Position numbers and translations under genes: made by a program
The notes under the pieces: generated by a model
The model's database searches: none
What the model was told of the DNA's origin: nothing
Seen by the model: only the letters and a program-made list of their open reading frames with translations
In this document: one piece after another, positions 6,725-9,814 of the stretch
Position numbering within the stretch: the stretch's first letter is position 1
Layout of the letters: each line of letters starts with the position of its first letter
Source of the DNA: Candidatus Planktophila sp.
GTDB taxonomy: Bacteria; Actinomycetota; Actinomycetes; Nanopelagicales; Nanopelagicaceae
Assembly: GCA_030832135.1 (NCBI GenBank)
Contig: JAURJS010000059.1
Location: 1 to 9,814 of the forward strand
Direction: 5' to 3'
Length of the DNA stretch: 9,814 nt

Positions 6725-8151
6725 TGGCGCTTTGGGGCGGTCGGTTCTCGGATGGACCAGCAGATGCGGTCTTTGCTCTCTCACGGAGCGTTCACTTCGA
6801 TTGGCGCCTAGCTCCCTATGACCTCCGTTCCTCCCTTGCCCACTTAGAGATTCTTCAATCGAGCGGCTTATTGACAGCAGATGTCGCAGGGGCGATCCGT
6901 GGAGCTCTCCTTGAGCTCACTGCAGAGGTTGCAACGGGGGAGTTCCAGGCTATTGCCAGCGATGAGGATGTTCATAGCGCCCTCGAGCGAGGCCTGACTG
7001 AGAAGTTGGGGGATATTGGCGGTTCACTTCGCGCTGGTCGCTCCAGAAATGATCAGGTCACTACAGATCTCAGACTCTATGCAATCGACCACATGCTCGA
7101 GGTTGCCACTCAGATCATAAATCTGCAAGAGGCGCTGATTGCGAAGGCCAATGAGTATGCGGATGCACCTGCGCCAGGTTTTACCCATCTCCAACATGCT
7201 CAACCAATTATCTTTGGACACGAGATTGCAAAGCATGCTCATGCATTTGCGCGTGATCTCGATCGAATTTCTGATTGGCTTGTGCGCACCTCAGTAAGCC
7301 CACTGGGTTCAGGCGCACTTGCTGGATCTTCACTGCCACTCTCTCCTGAGAAGACGGCAGCCGCTCTCGGTTTCACATCCTCTTCCGCAAATAGTATTGA
7401 TGGAGTCTCTGACCGTGATTTCGTGGCAGAGGCGCTCTTCGTATTGGCAATGGTAGGAAGCCATCTCTCTCGCATAGGGGAGGAGTGGTGTATTTGGGCC
7501 ACAACAGAGTTCGGTTGGGCCAAGGTTGCAGATGCCTACTCAACTGGTTCATCAATTATGCCGCAGAAGAAGAATCCAGATATGGCAGAGCTCGCTCGAG
7601 GAAAGGCAGGACGTCTCGTTGGTAATCTCACTGGACTTCTCACAACACTCAAGGGTTTGCCATTTGCATATAACCGCGACCTTCAAGAAGATAAAGAGCC
7701 GTTATTTGATTCTATCGACACAGTTCTTCTCGTTCTCCCTGCGGTTACTGGAATGGTCGCAACAACAAATTTTGATCGAGAGAAGATGGCGCTGGCGGCA
7801 CCTCTCGGCTTCTCACTAGCAACAGAAATTGCTGATTACTTGGTGCGCGCTCATGTTCCATTTGCGCATGCGCATGAGGCGGCAGGTAAATGTGTTGCGC
7901 TCTGTGAATCATCGGGTCGTCAACTTCATCAGCTCACTGATTCCGAATTTGCAGAGATACATCCATCGCTACAACCTGATGTTCGTGATGTATTGACGGT
8001 CCACGGGGCCCTTGCCTCTCGCACCACAATCGGAGGGACTTCACCGAGCTCCTTCGCAGAGCAGATTAAAAGTTTAAAAGAGTTGGTTCAGAGTGATTTT
8101 AAGAAATTCAACGACAAGAAGAGGGCCTTCTCGGCCATGATGGGGCAATGA
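6724..8151 (+). CDS. argH: Argininosuccinate lyase
   Basis: ArgH cleaves argininosuccinate to arginine and fumarate, the final step of the pathway. It belongs to the fumarase/aspartase superfamily and works as a homotetramer. The three conserved regions are visible: AGRSRNDQV (104-112), GFTHLQHAQP (152-161) and the signature GSSIMPQKKNPD (275-286), with the catalytic serine in the flexible loop. The N-terminus MALWGGRFSDGPAD is typical, and 475 aa is the normal length. It starts in a TAATG overlap with argR, preceded by GAAAGG. argG, which makes its substrate and is next to argH in many actinobacteria, is absent from the junction. The stop overlaps the tyrS start. Confidence 0.97.
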   Translation: MALWGGRFSDGPADAVFALSRSVHFDWRLAPYDLRSSLAHLEILQSSGLLTADVAGAIRGALLELTAEVATGEFQAIASDEDVHSALERGLTEKLGDIGGSLRAGRSRNDQVTTDLRLYAIDHMLEVATQIINLQEALIAKANEYADAPAPGFTHLQHAQPIIFGHEIAKHAHAFARDLDRISDWLVRTSVSPLGSGALAGSSLPLSPEKTAAALGFTSSSANSIDGVSDRDFVAEALFVLAMVGSHLSRIGEEWCIWATTEFGWAKVADAYSTGSSIMPQKKNPDMAELARGKAGRLVGNLTGLLTTLKGLPFAYNRDLQEDKEPLFDSIDTVLLVLPAVTGMVATTNFDREKMALAAPLGFSLATEIADYLVRAHVPFAHAHEAAGKCVALCESSGRQLHQLTDSEFAEIHPSLQPDVRDVLTVHGALASRTTIGGTSPSSFAEQIKSLKELVQSDFKKFNDKKRAFSAMMGQ

Positions 8152-9431
8152 TGACAACGGTAAATAACGAGCTATTAGATGACCTCAAGTGGCGCGGGCT
8201 CATCGCCCAAACAACGGATGAGGCTGCTCTCCGGGAGTCTCTGAAGAAGCCCATCACTTTATATCTTGGCACCGATCCAACAGCGCCCAGCATCCATGTG
8301 GGCAACTTAGTTCCCTTACTCGTGATGCGTCGCTTCCAATTAGCTGGCCATAACCCGATTCTTCTCGTTGGGGGAGCGACAGGTCTCGTAGGAGATCCCA
8401 GTGGTCGCAATGATGAACGTTCACTCAATGACACATCGATAGTCGAACAATGGGTAAACCGAATTAAGGTCCAGCTCTCTAAGTTTATGGATTTTGAATC
8501 TTCTTCCAATCCCGCTGTGATGGCGAACAATCTCGATTGGACTGCGCCACTTTCAACGATTGATTTCTTACGTGATATCGGAAAGCACTTCAGCGTCAAT
8601 CAGATGCTCAATAAGGATTCTGTCTCCTCGCGTCTTGAAAAGGATGGAATCTCTTACACCGAGTTCTCTTACCAAGTACTCCAGTCGATGGATTACCTCG
8701 AACTATTCCGTCGCAGTAACTGCACGCTGCAAATCGGTGGCTCTGATCAATGGGGAAATATCACCGCGGGATTAGATCTCATTCGCCGCGCGGAGGGTGG
8801 AAGTGCGCACGCACTCACTGTTCCCCTCTTAACAAAGGCGGATGGAACAAAGTTTGGAAAGACTGCCGGCGGTTCTGTCTGGCTTGATCCTGAGATGACA
8901 TCACCCTATGCATTCTTCCAATATTGGTTGAATTCAGATGATGCAGATGTCATTAAATTTATTAAGACATTCTCATTTAAGTCGCGTGAAGAGATTGAGT
9001 TACTGGAGAAGACTCACAACGAAAATCCTGGTGCACGTGAAGCGCATCGCGCCCTTGCACGAGAGCTCACATCACTAGTTCACTCTCCTGATATTGCAGA
9101 GCGAGTAGAGATTGCAGCTCGCGCACTTTTCGGTCAGGCAGATCTTGCAGAGCTTGATGAGGAAACACTTGCATCAGCGATTGCAGAGCTACCTCGCACA
9201 ACAGTTTCAATCAGTGAAGAGTTGCCAACATGGGTAGATCTCCTAGCAGCAACAGGCGTTGTGGAGTCAAAGTCTGCCGCGCGCCGCATAGTTAAAGAGA
9301 GTGGCGCATATCTCAACAATGAGAAGGTCCCATCTGAGGATTTCCGTCTCGAAAAAAGCCATTTTTTATGCGGAAAATATGCACTTTTACGTAAGGGAAA
9401 GCGCGATCTGGCGGCGGTAGAGCTGATTTAA
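8148..9431 (+). CDS. tyrS: Tyrosyl-tRNA synthetase
   Basis: TyrS is the class I synthetase that charges tRNA-Tyr in the cytoplasm. The Rossmann catalytic domain carries TDPTAPSIHVGN (42-53), the HIGH-motif variant with Asn last. YTEFSYQVLQSMDY (170-183) and GGSDQWGNI (197-205) form the tyrosine and tRNA-binding region of bacterial TyrS, and KFGKT (235-239) is the KMSKS-equivalent loop. The C-terminal S4 RNA-binding domain covers about 360-420 (LPTWVDLLAATGVVESKSAARR...). The length of 427 aa is usual. The start overlaps argH by 4 bp. A second ATG follows directly at 8151, so the first Met is optional, and GGGG lies just upstream. It is the last gene before a strong terminator and appears to be part of the arg transcript. 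Confidence 0.97.
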   Translation: MMTTVNNELLDDLKWRGLIAQTTDEAALRESLKKPITLYLGTDPTAPSIHVGNLVPLLVMRRFQLAGHNPILLVGGATGLVGDPSGRNDERSLNDTSIVEQWVNRIKVQLSKFMDFESSSNPAVMANNLDWTAPLSTIDFLRDIGKHFSVNQMLNKDSVSSRLEKDGISYTEFSYQVLQSMDYLELFRRSNCTLQIGGSDQWGNITAGLDLIRRAEGGSAHALTVPLLTKADGTKFGKTAGGSVWLDPEMTSPYAFFQYWLNSDDADVIKFIKTFSFKSREEIELLEKTHNENPGAREAHRALARELTSLVHSPDIAERVEIAARALFGQADLAELDEETLASAIAELPRTTVSISEELPTWVDLLAATGVVESKSAARRIVKESGAYLNNEKVPSEDFRLEKSHFLCGKYALLRKGKRDLAAVELI

Positions 9432-9447
9432 CCTTTTGCTACGGCAT

Positions 9448-9485
9448 AAAAACCTCACTATTTACGCATAAATAGTGAGGTTTTT
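9448..9485 (+). terminator. Intrinsic terminator after tyrS, probably bidirectional
   Basis: A perfect 17-bp stem (AAAAACCTCACTATTTA at 9448-9464 paired with 9469-9485) encloses a four-base loop, CGCA. It lies 16 bases after the tyrS stop. The flanking A5 and T5 tracts form the stem base, so the structure is symmetric and could stop transcription from either side. It ends the arg-tyrS unit and insulates it from the rRNA promoters that follow. Confidence 0.92.
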
Positions 9486-9547
9486 GCCTTTTCTGGTCTC
9501 TATGAGCCATCTCACCCTCAAATACCCCCATATGGTCATGAGGCGAT

Positions 9548-9576
9548 TTGACCTGTCAGGGAGAGACACCTATAGT
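9548..9576 (+). promoter_or_regulatory. rRNA operon promoter P1
   Basis: TTGACC (9548-9553), a 17-bp spacer and TATAGT (9571-9576) give near-consensus housekeeping-sigma hexamers at ideal spacing. Transcription would start near 9583. The promoter lies just after the tyrS terminator and points toward the rRNA leader. Confidence 0.8.
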
Positions 9577-9584
9577 TACGCTCC

Positions 9585-9639
9585 TTGCTGTGGAACGAAC
9601 AGATTTACGTATAAAAGCGTAGAAATGGCCGTACAGCAG
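9585..9639 (+). other. Possible stem-loop in the P1-specific leader
   Basis: TTGCTGT (9585-9591) can pair with ACAGCAG (9633-9639) with one G-U pair. Inside it, 9604-9609 can pair with 9618-9623 around the loop TATAAAAG. The structure would be present only on transcripts from P1, because P2 starts downstream. The stems are short, and its role, if any, is unknown. Confidence 0.3.
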
Positions 9640-9661
9640 AAGTACCTAAGATCTAGACGAT

Positions 9662-9691
9662 TTGACCTGAGAAGGTTTGATGGACTAGGTT
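9662..9691 (+). promoter_or_regulatory. rRNA operon promoter P2
   Basis: TTGACC (9662-9667), an 18-bp spacer and TAGGTT (9686-9691) fit the TTGAC/TANNNT actinobacterial pattern, with a start near 9698. The -35 block is the second copy of the repeat shared with P1. The -10 is further from consensus than that of P1, so P2 may be weaker or dependent on an activator. Confidence 0.65.
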
Positions 9692-9750
9692 CTGTGGTCT
9701 GCCCTGAAAAGTGGAAGAGATTCTACGAAGCAGTGCGCATCCGTACCTTG

Positions 9751-9762
9751 AGAACTCAACAG
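9751..9762 (+). promoter_or_regulatory. boxC-like rRNA antitermination site (AGAACTCAACAG)
   Basis: AGAACTCAACAG differs by one base from the mycobacterial rRNA-leader element AGAACTCAATAG, whose RNA is bound by the KH domains of NusA. It sits within the conserved actinobacterial rrn leader block and probably helps load the antitermination complex on pre-rRNA transcripts. I could not assign a separate boxA or boxB with confidence. Confidence 0.75.
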
Positions 9763-9781
9763 CGTGCCATAAGTCAATGCC

Positions 9782-9809
9782 ATTGAATGGCTTTAATTAG
9801 TCATTCAAT
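9782..9809 (+). other. Hairpin in the pre-16S leader
   Basis: ATTGAATGGCT (9782-9792) pairs with AGTCATTCAAT (9799-9809) over 11 bp with one G-U, leaving the loop TTAATT. No U tract follows, so it is not a terminator. It lies between boxC and the expected 16S start, so it may be a leader fold or part of the RNase III processing stem. A competing small hairpin, GCCAT/ATGGC (9779-9791), overlaps it. Confidence 0.5.
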
Positions 9810-9814
9810 AAATA

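Larger units (their letters stand above)
9541..9669 (+). repeat. Duplicated 15-bp block containing the -35 elements of both rrn promoters
   Basis: AGGCGATTTGACCTG (9541-9555) recurs as AGACGATTTGACCTG (9655-9669), with one mismatch and 12 contiguous identical bases. The copies are 114 bp apart, and each contains the TTGACC -35 hexamer. The sequence between and after the copies differs. This looks like either a duplicated promoter or shared selection on the region just upstream of and at -35. Confidence 0.85.
9583..9814 (+). other. 5' leader of an rRNA operon; 16S gene expected just past window end
   Basis: The stretch from the terminator to the window end holds no credible protein gene. It reads as promoter region and pre-rRNA leader. 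CCTTGAGAACTCAACAGCGTGCC (9745 to 9767 region) closely matches the conserved element that precedes 16S rRNA in Streptomyces and other actinobacteria. Two promoters lie upstream, and a hairpin follows. No 16S 5' sequence (such as the GAGTTTGATCCTGGCTCAG region) is reached before the window stops. Confidence 0.85.

Noticed and set aside
8083..8111. Possible internal promoter for tyrS in the 3' end of argH (TTGGTT)
   Set aside because: No acceptable -10 lies at 16-18 bp; the sequence there is TTCAAC-like.
9460..9474. ACGCATAAAT in the terminator loop resembles an ARG-box half-site
   Set aside because: There is no second half-site in the right spacing, and the bases are explained by the perfect terminator stem and its loop.
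9475..9786. Open frame of 103 codons on the + strand after tyrS
   Set aside because: It begins inside the terminator stem, runs through both rrn promoters and boxC, has no ribosome-binding site, and its translation (Arg/Phe-rich, low complexity in places) resembles no family I know. It is leader DNA read as protein.
1..9814. Mobile elements, CRISPR arrays, tRNA genes, defence or novel accessory systems
   Set aside because: No transposase or integrase, no regularly spaced repeats, no tRNA-like folds and no unexplained coding space were seen. All coding sequence belongs to well-known housekeeping families, apart from the rrn leader.

Overview
The window is about 9.8 kb of densely packed bacterial chromosome, with every gene on the + strand. 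It looks like a streamlined actinobacterium. The evidence is the pheT-argCJBDR-argH-tyrS gene order, an rRNA-leader element (TTGAGAACTCAACAGCGTGCC) of the kind found upstream of actinobacterial 16S genes, a TANNNT-type promoter placed for leaderless translation, and almost no intergenic DNA. G+C is only moderate (28 of the first 60 bases). That fits a freshwater acI/Nanopelagicales-like lineage better than high-GC Streptomyces or Mycobacterium. The lineage is inferred, not proven.

Layout. Positions 1-2094 hold the 3' part of pheT (phenylalanyl-tRNA synthetase beta chain); its N-terminal ~130 codons lie before the window. A 62-bp gap (2095-2156) carries a perfect 12+4+12 palindrome that matches an ArgR operator (ARG box) and abuts an extended -10 promoter. 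Positions 2157-9431 hold seven genes with no untranslated spacing: argC, argJ, argB, argD, argR, argH and tyrS. Each gene overlaps the next by 4 bp (ATGA) or 1 bp (TAATG). A 17-bp perfect stem-loop terminator (9448-9485) closes the unit. The remaining ~330 bp (9486-9814) has no credible gene. It holds two tandem sigma-70-like promoters, a duplicated -35 block, a NusA-type boxC element and a hairpin, so it reads as the promoter and leader region of an rRNA operon whose 16S gene should begin just past the window end.

Together argC, J, B and D convert glutamate to N-acetylornithine and ornithine through the ArgJ acetyl-recycling route. ArgH performs the last step, argininosuccinate to arginine. 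argF (ornithine carbamoyltransferase) and argG (argininosuccinate synthase) are not in the cluster and must be elsewhere if the pathway is complete. ArgR is encoded inside the operon it probably represses. tyrS is the last cistron, so tyrosyl-tRNA synthetase expression may be tied to the arginine promoter.

No mobile element, CRISPR array, tRNA gene or clearly novel system was seen. The points most worth a second look are the ARG box/leaderless promoter arrangement, an ArgB that lacks the N-terminal helix needed for arginine feedback inhibition, a Glu-to-Cys change in the ArgD cofactor motif, and the tyrS linkage.
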